A stretch of 64,000 nt of DNA. It comes from Paenibacillus camelliae. GTDB lineage: Bacteria; Bacillota; Bacilli; Paenibacillales; Paenibacillaceae. A model generated the notes under the pieces. It had not been told where the DNA came from. It saw only the letters and a program-made list of their open reading frames with translations, and did not search any database. A program made the position numbers and the translations under genes. Positions 26,344 to 36,032 of this stretch are shown here, one piece after another. Numbering within the stretch: the first letter of the stretch is position 1; each line of letters begins with the position of its first letter. The DNA lies in NCBI RefSeq assembly GCF_023715345.1, contig NZ_JAMBNY010000007.1, positions 62,001 through 126,000 of the forward strand, read 5' to 3'.

Positions 26344-27429
26344 ATGTCTAACATTTATCGTATTGGAATCATTGGCTGTGGAGGAATCGCGACGGGTAAG
26401 CATATGCCCGCACTGCAAAAGCAGCCAAACGCTGCAATGGTCGCTTTCTGCGATATCGATGAAGAGCGTGCCATTAAGGCTCGCGAAGCATTTGGTGCAC
26501 CAGATGCGAAAGTATATACCGACTATCATGAGCTGCTAGCCGACCCAACGATTGATATCGTACATGTATGTACGCCTAATGACTCTCATGCTGAGATTTC
26601 GATTGCAGGGCTTGAAGCTAATAAGCATGTCATGTGTGAAAAGCCGATGGCCAAGACGGCAGCAGATGCGCGTCGTATGGTCGAAGCAGCAAAGCGCTCA
26701 GGGAAAAAGCTGACGATTGGCTACCAGAATCGTTTTCGCTCAGACTCTCAATATTTGAAGCAGCTTTGCGAGGATGGCGAGCTTGGTGATATCTACTACG
26801 CGAAGGCTCATGCGATTCGTCGTCGTGCAGTGCCGACCTGGGGCGTGTTCCTTGATGAGGAAAAGCAAGGCGGAGGTCCGTTAATCGATATCGGTACTCA
26901 TGCACTCGATCTAACGCTATGGATGATGAATAACTATAAGCCTAAGGCTGTGCTTGGCACAGCATTTCATAAGCTTTCACAGCGAGCAAATGCCGCTAAC
27001 GCTTGGGGCTCCTGGGACCCTGAAAAGTTCACCGTAGAGGATGCGGCGATGGGAATGATCACAATGCAGAACGGTGCTACGATTATGCTTGAATCGAGCT
27101 GGGCGATTAATATGCTTCAGACAGGAGAAGCGAAGACGACGCTATGCGGCACCGAAGGTGGTGCGGATATGGAGGATGGCTTGCGTATTAATGGTGAGAA
27201 GCATAGCAAGCTCTTCACAAACCGCATTGAGCTTGATGCAAGCGGCGTTGATTTCTATGAGGGCAGTAAGGATGACCCTGCGGAGGTCGAAGCTCGACTA
27301 TGGCTTCAGTCGATTGAGAATGACACTGAGCCGCTTGTCACTCCTGAGCAAGCCTGCGTCGTATCTGAGATTCTCGAAGCGATCTATGAGTCCTCTAGAA
27401 CTGGAAAGGCGATTTATTTCGAAGAATAG
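26344..27429 (+). CDS. Gfo/Idh/MocA-family oxidoreductase
   Basis: This 361-residue NAD(P)-dependent enzyme has the Rossmann signature IGIIGCGGIATGKH, the lysine motif CEKPMAKT and the substrate-side motif GGGPLIDIGTHALDL. It would oxidise a sugar or polyol in the cytoplasm. The ribosome site is GGGAG before ATG 26344. A 153-bp gap separates it from the response regulator, and it ends before a strong terminator, so it may be a separate unit. It is more typical of the family's general sugar dehydrogenases than the copy at 17284. Exact substrate unknown. Confidence 0.92.
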   Translation: MSNIYRIGIIGCGGIATGKHMPALQKQPNAAMVAFCDIDEERAIKAREAFGAPDAKVYTDYHELLADPTIDIVHVCTPNDSHAEISIAGLEANKHVMCEKPMAKTAADARRMVEAAKRSGKKLTIGYQNRFRSDSQYLKQLCEDGELGDIYYAKAHAIRRRAVPTWGVFLDEEKQGGGPLIDIGTHALDLTLWMMNNYKPKAVLGTAFHKLSQRANAANAWGSWDPEKFTVEDAAMGMITMQNGATIMLESSWAINMLQTGEAKTTLCGTEGGADMEDGLRINGEKHSKLFTNRIELDASGVDFYEGSKDDPAEVEARLWLQSIENDTEPLVTPEQACVVSEILEAIYESSRTGKAIYFEE

Positions 27430-27440
27430 TAAAATGCAGA

Positions 27441-27467
27441 AAAGCCTGAGAGATCAGGCTTTTTTTA
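27441..27467 (+). terminator. Intrinsic terminator of the Gfo/Idh/MocA gene
   Basis: AAAGCCTGA and TCAGGCTTT form a 9-bp stem with a four-base loop, followed by a run of T. Confidence 0.9.
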
Positions 27468-27549
27468 TGTTTTTTGCATATAATGAGCAATAACTGTGAT
27501 TAGAGGGGTTTACAGTTACAGTAGGGGCTTGTAAAATGATATTGACTTA

Positions 27550-27564
27550 ATGTAAGCGTATACA
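27550..27564. promoter_or_regulatory. CcpA cre site
   Basis: ATGTAAGCGTATACA matches all fixed positions of the cre consensus WTGNAANCGNWNNCW. It lies about 400 bp before the xylanase start, fitting glucose repression. Confidence 0.6.
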
Positions 27565-27797
27565 CACCAAGAGGGGATTAACCTAGTATTCTAGCTTCAA
27601 CCATTTCAAAGGATGGGAGGAATGCGAAAGTAGTGTGATATAAGCTTAATTAAAGCAATAATTGATACCTCGATTTTTTCACCTCTACGTAGTAAGTGCT
27701 CATTATCCTCAACAAGAGATGCATGTTTGCCAATTCGATAAGTACTGGCGGTGCTCAGCTTGAAATACATAAATGTCATCAACTCCGATAGTGCTTG

Positions 27798-27879
27798 TAT
27801 GCTAGTATGTATTTTACTTATGCTAATATGTTTTGTGTCTATACTTGTATGCTAGTATGGTTTTACCTATGCAACTAGC
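27798..27879. promoter_or_regulatory. Two pairs of TATGCTARTATG repeats before the xylanase
   Basis: TATGCTAGTATG (27798), TATGCTAATATG (27819), TATGCTAGTATG (27848) and TATGCAACTAGC (27868) are spaced 21, 29 and 20 bp. The 16-bp string CTTGTATGCTAGTATG occurs identically at 27794 and 27844. The arrangement fits binding of an AraC-type dimer to each pair. Confidence 0.5.
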
Positions 27880-27964
27880 AGCATAGGGTATGGTGAATGT
27901 GCCTCCGGTCAGTCCAGAAATGTAAAGTGCCTAAAATATCTGGTATAAGGAGACTAAATCGAAC

Positions 27965-30900
27965 ATGCGAAATATGAAAAGGTACCTTTCTATCTTGCTT
28001 TCAGTTGTGTTGGTTTTTTCATTCTCCATCTCTGCAACGGCTAACGAGGCTGCTCCAAATCCATCAGAGCTACCTTCAACGGAGTCGCAGCTTCCTTCAT
28101 CTGGTCTTAATTATGATCAATACCCTTCACTAAAAGACGTATATAAGGATTACTTTTTGGTCGGTACGGTCGGATCATTGAGTGGACCTAGATCTGGACT
28201 GATCGCACATCACTTCAATTCATACACACCTGAGAACGAAATGAAGCCGCAAAGTGTGCAGAACGTCAAGGGCGTGTTTACCTTTGACAACTTGAACAGC
28301 TTACTCGGTAATGTTACTGCATTATCTAACGATATACAGCTGATCGGGCACACATTAGCATGGCATTCGCAGTCGCCCAATTGGATGTGGGACTCCCCTA
28401 ATTTCGATCGAGAGACTGCTTTAGACAATCTTAATACGCATATTCAAAGCGTTCTGGGCGAATATGGCGAGCAGCTTCATAGCATGGATGTGGTTAACGA
28501 AGCGATCGGTAATGCCAATCCGAATGATTGGAGAGCCTCCTTGAATAAAGGAGAAGGCTGGGTATTAGCGCTTGGCTCCGATTGGGTTGAGCTTGCATTT
28601 TTAGAGGCAGCTAGAATCGTTGACGAAAACGGCTGGGACATGAAGCTGTACTACAATGACTTCGGTCTTAACTCGGCTGCAAAAGCTCAGACGGTTTATG
28701 AGATGGTCAAGGAAATCAACGAAAAGTATGCTGACACTCGTCCAAATGGCAAGCCATTAATCGAAGGCATCGGCATGCAGGGGCATTATAATGGCAGCAC
28801 GAATGCCGAGGACGTAGAGGCATCGATTAAACTGTTCGCGACTCTGCCTGGAGTTAGCGTAAGTATTACGGAGCTGGATCTGGAGTGGCCTAATCTTGGT
28901 TCGCTTACTCCAGAGCAGGAAGTAGAGCAAGCGCAAAAGTATGCTCAGCTGTTCCAAATCTTCAAAAATTATGCTGCAGGATCAGGGAATGCGTCGTCCA
29001 ATCCGAAGGTAATTGAGCGCGTAACACTCTGGGGCACCAATGACGGCAACAGCTGGAAAGGCGAAGGTCGTCCGCTGCTTTTCAACGCAGTAAGCGGAGA
29101 TGAGATAACGGCTAAGGAAGCATTCGTAGCCGTGCTTGATCCGGAAACGTATCTAGCAGAAAATCCAATCGTAGAAGATCCAGGATCAGAGCAGCCAATA
29201 GCTCCCATAGACGGAGTGTATGTCTATGATACAAGCAAAGGTGATGCTTATTCTGGAGCGAACATCATACTAGGCAATGACGCTAATGAGTGGCCTTGGT
29301 CAACAGCAGGCGAAGACGGTAAAGTAGCGTTTACTCCTGAGAAGGATGCAACGTATCGTATTACGGTCAACTATACGTCACTAGGTACGAGTGCATTACG
29401 TGTCCGCTGGATCAAGGATGAGTCCAATGGTGGCTATACGGCACAGGACGGTCAGGTTGTCGGTACTGCACCTCATAGCAACTCACTTACTCCAGATCAA
29501 GTGGCAACCATGATTCCTGCTTATTTTAATAGCGGCATGTCGGCTGGCAACAGCTACACGCTCGTTACAGAAATTAAGCTGGACGGAGCTCAGCAAGCTG
29601 ATGGATTAATCGGTAACATTGCGATCCGCGGCGGAGCTGGAGGCAACAGCTTCTCGATTAATGAGCTGATCGTCGAGAAGGTCGGCGCTGAAGGCGAGGA
29701 GGATACGCTGCTGGTTAACTGGCCAGAAGGACTACCGAAAGCTGGAACGGAAGGGGTTCATGTCTATTCCGTAACTGACGGAGACAGCTGGTCTGGTGCC
29801 AACATTATTACAGGCAATAATGCAAGCAAGTGGCCATGGTCAACAGCAGGCGAGGACGGTAAAGTAGCATTCATCCCTGAGAAGGATGCAACGTATAGAA
29901 TCGCCGTTAACTACACATCCATGGGCACAAGTGCGATCCGTGTGCGCTGGCTAAAGGATGACTCCAATGGCGGCTACACGGCACAAGATGGTCAATCGGT
30001 CAATGATAACCAGTATTCGGCCAGCGAAGTAGCTACTAAGATCCCTGCATACTTCAATAACGGCATGGTCAATGCAGGAACCTACACGTTAAATACTGAG
30101 ATTAAGTTTGACGGCTCACAGCCTGCAGATGGCCTAATTGGCAACATCGCGATCCGTGGTGGAGCAGGGGGCAATAGCTTCTTAATTAACTGGATTAAGG
30201 TGGAGAAGCTCAGCATTGACGGTACACCTGATACGCTGCTCGTCAATTGGCCGGAAGGGATCGATGAGCCAATACCACAGCCTGAGCCTGAAGAGCCTGG
30301 ATCGGATATTCCACCTGCAGGACAGACCTATGAAAACTACCCTGCGCTGAAGGATGTCTACAAGGATTATTTCTCAGTGGGGATATTCGGAGCGGGTGAA
30401 AACAATGCACTAATTCACAATTACGCCTCGTACGCGCCTGGCAATGAGATGAAGCCGGAAAGCACGCAACGAGAAAAAGGAAACTTCACCTATACTAGCG
30501 CAGACAATGCGTTCAACAATCTTGCTAGCAAGAACCCAGATATGCTGTTCTATGGACATACACTAGCATGGCATTCACAGTCACCTACTTGGATGTGGGA
30601 TGCACCGCCAGCGAGATATGACCAGCCGGGTACGTTCGATAGAGATACCGCGCTGGAAAATCTTAATCATCATATCGAAAATGTGCTTGGATACTATGGC
30701 GAACGTCTTGTAGGCGTCGATGTGGTCAATGAAGCCGTCGGTACGGCGAATCCGAACGATTGGAAGGCGTCGCTTGCCAAAGGCGAAGGCTGGTATATGG
30801 CACTTGGCTGGGAATGGGTTGAGCTTGCTTTCCTGAAGGCAGCTGAAGTGGTCGACAGTAATGGATGGGATACGAAATTAATCTATAACGACTTCGGTTT

Positions 30901-33900
30901 AGACTCACCGAATAAGGCTCGCGTCGTGTACGAGATGGTCAAGGACATTAATGAGCGTTATGCGGACGTAAGGCCGAACGGCAAACCACTCATCGAAGTT
31001 ATTGGGATGCAGGCACACTATAATCTAACGACGAATCCTGAAAACGTTGAGAATAATATTAAGCTATTTGCTACACTTCCAGGTGTAACACTTAACATTA
31101 CTGAAATGGATATCGGTACGCCGCCAATCGGTACCCTTACACCTGAAAATGAGAACAATCAAGCGATGAAATATGCTGAGCTGTTCCATATCTATAAGAA
31201 GTACGCTGCTGGTCCAGCGAACGTGACGGATAATCCAAAGGTCATTGAGCGTATAGCCATTAGTGGTGTTAGAGACGCGGTCACTGGCTGGAGAGCTGGG
31301 GAATTCGCCCTGCTGTTCGATTCGAACGGATTGGCGAAGGAAGCGTTAGTGGCTGTACTTGATCCTGAAGCGTATCTTGAGACACATCAATACATTGAAC
31401 CTGAGCCTGAGCCTGAGCTCACTCCTGTTGATGGTGTATATGTGTATGACGCAGGCAAAGGCGATGCATGGACTGGTGCCAACATTATATTAGGCGATAG
31501 CGCTGACGAATGGCCATGGTCGACCGCAGGAGGAGACGGCAAAGTAGCGTTTACTCCAGAGAAGGATGCAACGTATCGACTCTCCTTTAACTACACGGCA
31601 AAAGGAACAACAGCGATCCGTGTCCGCTGGATTAAGGATGATTCCAATGGTGGCTATACCGATGCAGATGGAGCTCTCGTTAATGAGTATCAATATGCAG
31701 CGGGCGATGTAGCTACTAAGATTCCTGCATATTTCAACAGCGGAATGGTCAATAGTGGAAGCTACACGTTAGTTACGGAGATCAAGCTGGATGGCTCAGA
31801 GCCGGCAAATGGTCTTATCGGTAACATTGCCATTCGTGGCGGTGGCGGCGGGAATGCCTACTCCATCAACTGGCTCAAGATTGAGAAGCTGGACAGTGAG
31901 GGAGAAGTCGAAGAGCTTCTCGTTAATTGGCCAAATACAGATGGATTAGCACCTGCAGTACCGGCTGATGTTTCTGCGCAAGCGAAAGGCGCAAGCGAAA
32001 TTGAGCTTAGCTGGAAAGCATCGGATCGTGCAACTGGATATAACGTTTATCGTTCAGATGCAGCGGATGGAGCTTACAATAAGATCAACACTGAGACGGT
32101 AACTGAAACGACATACGTGGATACAGGTCTAGAGGCTAACTCAACATACTACTATAAAGTAACTGCTGTGAGCGGGGAAAAGGAATCTGAAAAGTCCGAT
32201 CATGTAGCGGCAACAACAAGTGGTGCAAGTAGTGTGATGTACTATGAGGGCTTCGAAAACGGAAACACGCTTCAACAGAACGGCGATGCAACAATCAATC
32301 GTACAGAGGAACACGCTGCTGCAGGCACTAGCAGTTTGAGTGTAGCACCGACTGCTGCAAACAATTATAGCGGTGTTGCTCTTCGCAATAGTGCGCTTAC
32401 AGAGCCAATGCTTCCAGGCGGTACGTATAAGCTAACAGCTAAAGCATTGAGTGCGAAGGATGCAACGTTGGGTGTCCGTGTAGAAACGAAGGATGCTGCG
32501 GGCGGTGATACCTACGGCACCGTTGGGCGAGCAACCGTTAATCTGACTGCTGGTGAGTGGGCAGATGTATCGCTAGAATTCACTGTACCGACAGAGCATC
32601 AGTCGGTTAGTGCCATCGTGTTCCACAATGATGCACAGATCAGTGATTTCACATTCTATCTAGATGAGGTCACGCTGCAGCTTATCAGCCCGCCTGTACC
32701 AGAAGAGCCAGGTGAGCCAGAGCTAAAAGAAGTACTGCGTATTGCATTCGATAACAAAGCTGAGCATGAAGCTCTCTTTACGTCGGAGATTTCCTCCGCT
32801 ATTGAGTGGATCGATGAAGCTGGTGTTGGAAAGAACGACAGCACTGCTTTGAAGGTTAAGCATATTGCGGACACAAGCTACACGAGTGCCGATAACGCTG
32901 TGCGGCTAACGCTTGCTAATTCACTGCCTGAGGGCGGGGTTTATAACATCTCCGTATCCTTCTTTGCTCCTGCTGAAGGTAACGAGGGCAAGGGTGTTCT
33001 GACCGGACCTGGTATCGTACTCAATCAGGATTATGCGAACAGCGCAAGCAAGCTTCCAAGCAATCCTGGCACTTTGCCAATCGGTGAGTGGAAAGAGGTT
33101 AACGTTCAAACACCTCTAATGGATCGAGCGTTAGAAACGATTGATTTCCGTTTGGTGACGAACGATGCTGCTAATCATGCGGATGTATGGTACATCGACC
33201 AAATCGTCATCCATCAGGTTGGTGACCTTAAGGAGATCCCTAAGTGGGATCTATCACTTACTTCCATCGCCGATACGTATAAGGATTATTTCCTAATCGG
33301 TAACGTAATGAGTCCGAGTCAGACAATGGATGACGAGAATACGGCGATGTATAAGCATCATTACAATAGCATGACACCAGAGAATGAGATGAAGCCGCAA
33401 TATTTGAGCTCGGCTAAAGGTGTGTACAACTATCGCAATGCCGATACACTCATTGAATGGGCTGAGGCGAACGATATCAACGTCCATGGTCATACGCTCG
33501 TGTGGCATTCTCAGTCGGCACCTTGGCTGACGAATGGCGAGGACAATGAGCCGCTAACTCGTGCAGAGGCTAAGGCGAATATGGAAGAGTATATTAGCAA
33601 TGTTGCTGGGCATTACAAGGGTAAGCTTGCATCATGGGATGTTGTAAACGAGGCATTTGACGGTGGAAGAAGTATTCCTACGGACTGGAAAACAGTTCTC
33701 CGTAAAAATTCACCTTGGTACAGAGCCTATGAAAATGGTGCTGATGAAAGCAAGGGAGAAAGCGGCGCTGACTATATTTACGATGCGTTCGTGTATGCAC
33801 GACTAGCAGACCCTGATGCGACGCTTTATTACAACGACTACAACGAGAATGAGCCTTGGAAGCGCGAAGCGATGGCGCTGATGGCTGAAGAGCTTAATGA

Positions 33901-35776
33901 AAAGTGGAAGACTGACGAACGTAATACAGATCCTGAGCGCTTATTAGTAGAAGGCATCGGTATGCAGGCGCATTATTGGATCCAAAGCTTGGACCCAGCT
34001 ACGGTCGAAGCAAGTATTGCTCGTTTTGTTGAAGCAGGGGTGAAGGTTAGTATCACAGAGCTGGATATTCCATCATCAACAGGCACACTGACGGAGGAAG
34101 ATGAGGCTAAGCAGGCAGAGCTATATGCGAAGCTATTCGTCATCTTCAAAAAATACGCAAGCGACATTGAACGTGTTACGATCTGGGGCAAGGCAGATTC
34201 TCAAAGCTGGCGTGCTTCCGGAAGTCCGTTACTGTTTGATCGAGCGTTGGCTGCAAAGCCTGCCTACTATGCAGTGATCGATCCAGAGGGCTACTTGAAT
34301 ATGGAGCCGGTCATTGAAGCACCGACTGGTGTTACGGCGCTATCAAAAAGCAGCAGCGAGATTGAAGTAAGCTGGACAGCAATTGAGGGTGCAAGCGGCT
34401 ATAACGTTTATCGTTCTACTACCGCAGATGGCAGCTACGTCAAAGTAAACACGCAGCTAATTAATGATACGAAGTTCCTTGATCGTGGCTTATTGGCATC
34501 AACAACCTATTACTACAAGGTAAAAGCTGTTAATGACGCAGGTGAATCACTGCTATCTTCGGCAGCGCATGCAGTGACAGATATCATCTACACAGGTCCA
34601 GGTACTCCGCCAACAACACCGCCAGCACCAGTTGAATCTGACGAACTTAAAGCAGAAGTCGATTCGAACGGTCTTGCAAAAGCTACTGTTAAAGCTGAGC
34701 ACTTGAAAAAAGCGTTGTCTGAAGCAAAGGCGGGCACGTTGAAGCTTGCAGTTGCTGGTGTCGACAGTGCTAAGCAGGTTACTGTCTCTATGCTTGCTGA
34801 GCAAGTGAAGGAAGCAAAAGAGGCGGGTATTAAGCGGATTGAGCTATCCTTAGGACTTGCGACTGTAGAGCTGCCTATCGCATTGCTTGAAGGAATGGCA
34901 GACACTGACAATATCCAATTAAGTGTTGCGATCGTAGATAACAGTACGCTGTCAGAAAATGCAAGAGAGCTTGTAGGGGAGAACACGGTATATGACTTCA
35001 CGCTAAGTGTGAACGATAAAAATATTAGTGACTTCGGTCCAGGACAGCAAGTAAAAGTCGAGATCCCATACACGCTGAAGACAGGAGAAAATCCACATCA
35101 GATCGTGCTTTATTACTTATCTGATGAGGGCAGCATCGAAGTGATTAAAAATGCTCGTTACAACAAGGATACAGGTAAGGTTGTATTCAAAACGAAGCAT
35201 TTCAGTAAATATGCACCGATCGCTAACCCTGTACAATTCCAAGATGCGAAAGCAGTAGCATGGGCAAGTGACAGCATTGAAGGTCTAGCAGCGCGCGGAA
35301 TCGTAAATGGAGTAACGAAGGACTCGTTTGCACCTAACGATTCAGTGACAAGAGCAGAGTTCATTCACATGCTAATGCTTGCACTTGAACTAGATGCAGC
35401 GAATGCGACAAGCTCCTTCTCCGATGTGCAGCAGGATGCTTGGTATTACCGCTCAGTTGCAGCTGCACAGCAGCTAGGCATCGTGAACGGCCACAAGGAT
35501 GGTTCGTTCGGTGTGAGCGATAAGATTACACGTCAAGAGATGGCTGCAATGGCTTACCGTGCTATCCAAACAGCAGGGCTTACGCTGAATGAGCAGACGT
35601 TAACAGCCTTCAGCGACGAGCAAGACATTGCAGATTACGCTAAGGAAGCAGTAAGTGCTATGCAGAAAGCTGGCATCATTAATGGCGTTGGCAACGGTAA
35701 GTTCGCTCCACAAGACACGGCAACTCGTGCTCAGGCAGCGGTTATGCTATACCAATTGCTAATGGAGACACTATAA
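27965..35776 (+). CDS. Giant S-layer-anchored endo-1,4-beta-xylanase with three GH10 domains
   Basis: This 2603-residue secreted enzyme hydrolyses internal xylan bonds at the cell surface. In order: signal peptide (1-30); GH10-1 (about 50-398; acid/base Glu179 in DVVNEA, nucleophile Glu303 in ITELD); two copies of a WPWSTAG module (415-588, 598-763); GH10-2 (789-1141; Glu923, Glu1047); a third WPWSTAG module (1154-1324); FN3 (1329-1420); two carbohydrate-binding-like beta-sandwich domains (1425-1574, CBM4/9- or CBM22-like; 1590-1752); GH10-3 (1762-2114; Glu1896, Glu2032); FN3 (2119-2206); a Pro/Thr linker; a domain often found before SLH repeats in this genus (about 2223-2420); three SLH repeats (2425-2603). 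Catalytic glutamates are intact in all three GH10 domains, but GH10-2 lacks the usual Trp of the WG motif (Ser1100). It is a single transcription unit with a cre site upstream. Confidence 0.96.
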   Translation: MRNMKRYLSILLSVVLVFSFSISATANEAAPNPSELPSTESQLPSSGLNYDQYPSLKDVYKDYFLVGTVGSLSGPRSGLIAHHFNSYTPENEMKPQSVQNVKGVFTFDNLNSLLGNVTALSNDIQLIGHTLAWHSQSPNWMWDSPNFDRETALDNLNTHIQSVLGEYGEQLHSMDVVNEAIGNANPNDWRASLNKGEGWVLALGSDWVELAFLEAARIVDENGWDMKLYYNDFGLNSAAKAQTVYEMVKEINEKYADTRPNGKPLIEGIGMQGHYNGSTNAEDVEASIKLFATLPGVSVSITELDLEWPNLGSLTPEQEVEQAQKYAQLFQIFKNYAAGSGNASSNPKVIERVTLWGTNDGNSWKGEGRPLLFNAVSGDEITAKEAFVAVLDPETYLAENPIVEDPGSEQPIAPIDGVYVYDTSKGDAYSGANIILGNDANEWPWSTAGEDGKVAFTPEKDATYRITVNYTSLGTSALRVRWIKDESNGGYTAQDGQVVGTAPHSNSLTPDQVATMIPAYFNSGMSAGNSYTLVTEIKLDGAQQADGLIGNIAIRGGAGGNSFSINELIVEKVGAEGEEDTLLVNWPEGLPKAGTEGVHVYSVTDGDSWSGANIITGNNASKWPWSTAGEDGKVAFIPEKDATYRIAVNYTSMGTSAIRVRWLKDDSNGGYTAQDGQSVNDNQYSASEVATKIPAYFNNGMVNAGTYTLNTEIKFDGSQPADGLIGNIAIRGGAGGNSFLINWIKVEKLSIDGTPDTLLVNWPEGIDEPIPQPEPEEPGSDIPPAGQTYENYPALKDVYKDYFSVGIFGAGENNALIHNYASYAPGNEMKPESTQREKGNFTYTSADNAFNNLASKNPDMLFYGHTLAWHSQSPTWMWDAPPARYDQPGTFDRDTALENLNHHIENVLGYYGERLVGVDVVNEAVGTANPNDWKASLAKGEGWYMALGWEWVELAFLKAAEVVDSNGWDTKLIYNDFGLDSPNKARVVYEMVKDINERYADVRPNGKPLIEVIGMQAHYNLTTNPENVENNIKLFATLPGVTLNITEMDIGTPPIGTLTPENENNQAMKYAELFHIYKKYAAGPANVTDNPKVIERIAISGVRDAVTGWRAGEFALLFDSNGLAKEALVAVLDPEAYLETHQYIEPEPEPELTPVDGVYVYDAGKGDAWTGANIILGDSADEWPWSTAGGDGKVAFTPEKDATYRLSFNYTAKGTTAIRVRWIKDDSNGGYTDADGALVNEYQYAAGDVATKIPAYFNSGMVNSGSYTLVTEIKLDGSEPANGLIGNIAIRGGGGGNAYSINWLKIEKLDSEGEVEELLVNWPNTDGLAPAVPADVSAQAKGASEIELSWKASDRATGYNVYRSDAADGAYNKINTETVTETTYVDTGLEANSTYYYKVTAVSGEKESEKSDHVAATTSGASSVMYYEGFENGNTLQQNGDATINRTEEHAAAGTSSLSVAPTAANNYSGVALRNSALTEPMLPGGTYKLTAKALSAKDATLGVRVETKDAAGGDTYGTVGRATVNLTAGEWADVSLEFTVPTEHQSVSAIVFHNDAQISDFTFYLDEVTLQLISPPVPEEPGEPELKEVLRIAFDNKAEHEALFTSEISSAIEWIDEAGVGKNDSTALKVKHIADTSYTSADNAVRLTLANSLPEGGVYNISVSFFAPAEGNEGKGVLTGPGIVLNQDYANSASKLPSNPGTLPIGEWKEVNVQTPLMDRALETIDFRLVTNDAANHADVWYIDQIVIHQVGDLKEIPKWDLSLTSIADTYKDYFLIGNVMSPSQTMDDENTAMYKHHYNSMTPENEMKPQYLSSAKGVYNYRNADTLIEWAEANDINVHGHTLVWHSQSAPWLTNGEDNEPLTRAEAKANMEEYISNVAGHYKGKLASWDVVNEAFDGGRSIPTDWKTVLRKNSPWYRAYENGADESKGESGADYIYDAFVYARLADPDATLYYNDYNENEPWKREAMALMAEELNEKWKTDERNTDPERLLVEGIGMQAHYWIQSLDPATVEASIARFVEAGVKVSITELDIPSSTGTLTEEDEAKQAELYAKLFVIFKKYASDIERVTIWGKADSQSWRASGSPLLFDRALAAKPAYYAVIDPEGYLNMEPVIEAPTGVTALSKSSSEIEVSWTAIEGASGYNVYRSTTADGSYVKVNTQLINDTKFLDRGLLASTTYYYKVKAVNDAGESLLSSAAHAVTDIIYTGPGTPPTTPPAPVESDELKAEVDSNGLAKATVKAEHLKKALSEAKAGTLKLAVAGVDSAKQVTVSMLAEQVKEAKEAGIKRIELSLGLATVELPIALLEGMADTDNIQLSVAIVDNSTLSENARELVGENTVYDFTLSVNDKNISDFGPGQQVKVEIPYTLKTGENPHQIVLYYLSDEGSIEVIKNARYNKDTGKVVFKTKHFSKYAPIANPVQFQDAKAVAWASDSIEGLAARGIVNGVTKDSFAPNDSVTRAEFIHMLMLALELDAANATSSFSDVQQDAWYYRSVAAAQQLGIVNGHKDGSFGVSDKITRQEMAAMAYRAIQTAGLTLNEQTLTAFSDEQDIADYAKEAVSAMQKAGIINGVGNGKFAPQDTATRAQAAVMLYQLLMETL

Positions 35777-35802
35777 TATTGATCTAGCTAGGGGTTGAAC
35801 AA

Positions 35803-35842
35803 AGCACCCTGTAAACCATTTGGTTTGCAGGGTGCTATTTTT
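35803..35842 (+). terminator. Intrinsic terminator of the xylanase
   Basis: AGCACCCTGTAAACCA pairs perfectly with TGGTTTGCAGGGTGCT around a two-base spacer, followed by ATTTTT. It isolates the xylanase from the motor-nuclease operon. Confidence 0.92.
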
Positions 35843-35903
35843 GCATCCAATTTGTAGCCAATAGAATAAAGGCACTAAGCTGCCGGGTGTTATTCAATCT
35901 ATC

Positions 35904-35925
35904 TAATAGTTCAAAATAACTATTA
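35904..35925. repeat. 8-bp inverted repeat before the motor-nuclease operon
   Basis: TAATAGTT (35904-35911) and AACTATTA (35918-35925) are exact complements with a six-base spacer. It lies about 110 bp before the first gene and could be an operator. Confidence 0.4.
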
Positions 35926-36032
35926 AATATTTTTATGTTAGGACTTCTATGGTAATATAAGGAATGATATTGTCGAATAAAGTATATATACCATGTAATA
36001 ACGTTATACATATATTATAAGGGGGGCTGACC

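Larger units (their letters stand above)
27430..27964. other. Long regulatory region upstream of the xylanase
   Basis: No gene is seen. After a terminator the 535-bp region contains a consensus cre site (27550-27564) and four TATGC-type repeats arranged as two pairs (27798-27879). This suggests catabolite repression plus induction by an AraC-type regulator. Confidence 0.6.

Noticed and set aside
27074..27493. 139-residue plus-strand frame
   Set aside because: Out-of-frame shadow within the Gfo/Idh/MocA gene that runs through a terminator.
29209..31935. CRISPR or tandem satellite
   Set aside because: The repeats are in-frame protein modules of about 500 bp inside the xylanase gene, not short spaced direct repeats.
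34588..35073. 161-residue minus-strand frame
   Set aside because: Antisense to the linker and pre-SLH domain of the xylanase; Ser/Thr-rich composition reflects the codons of the real frame.
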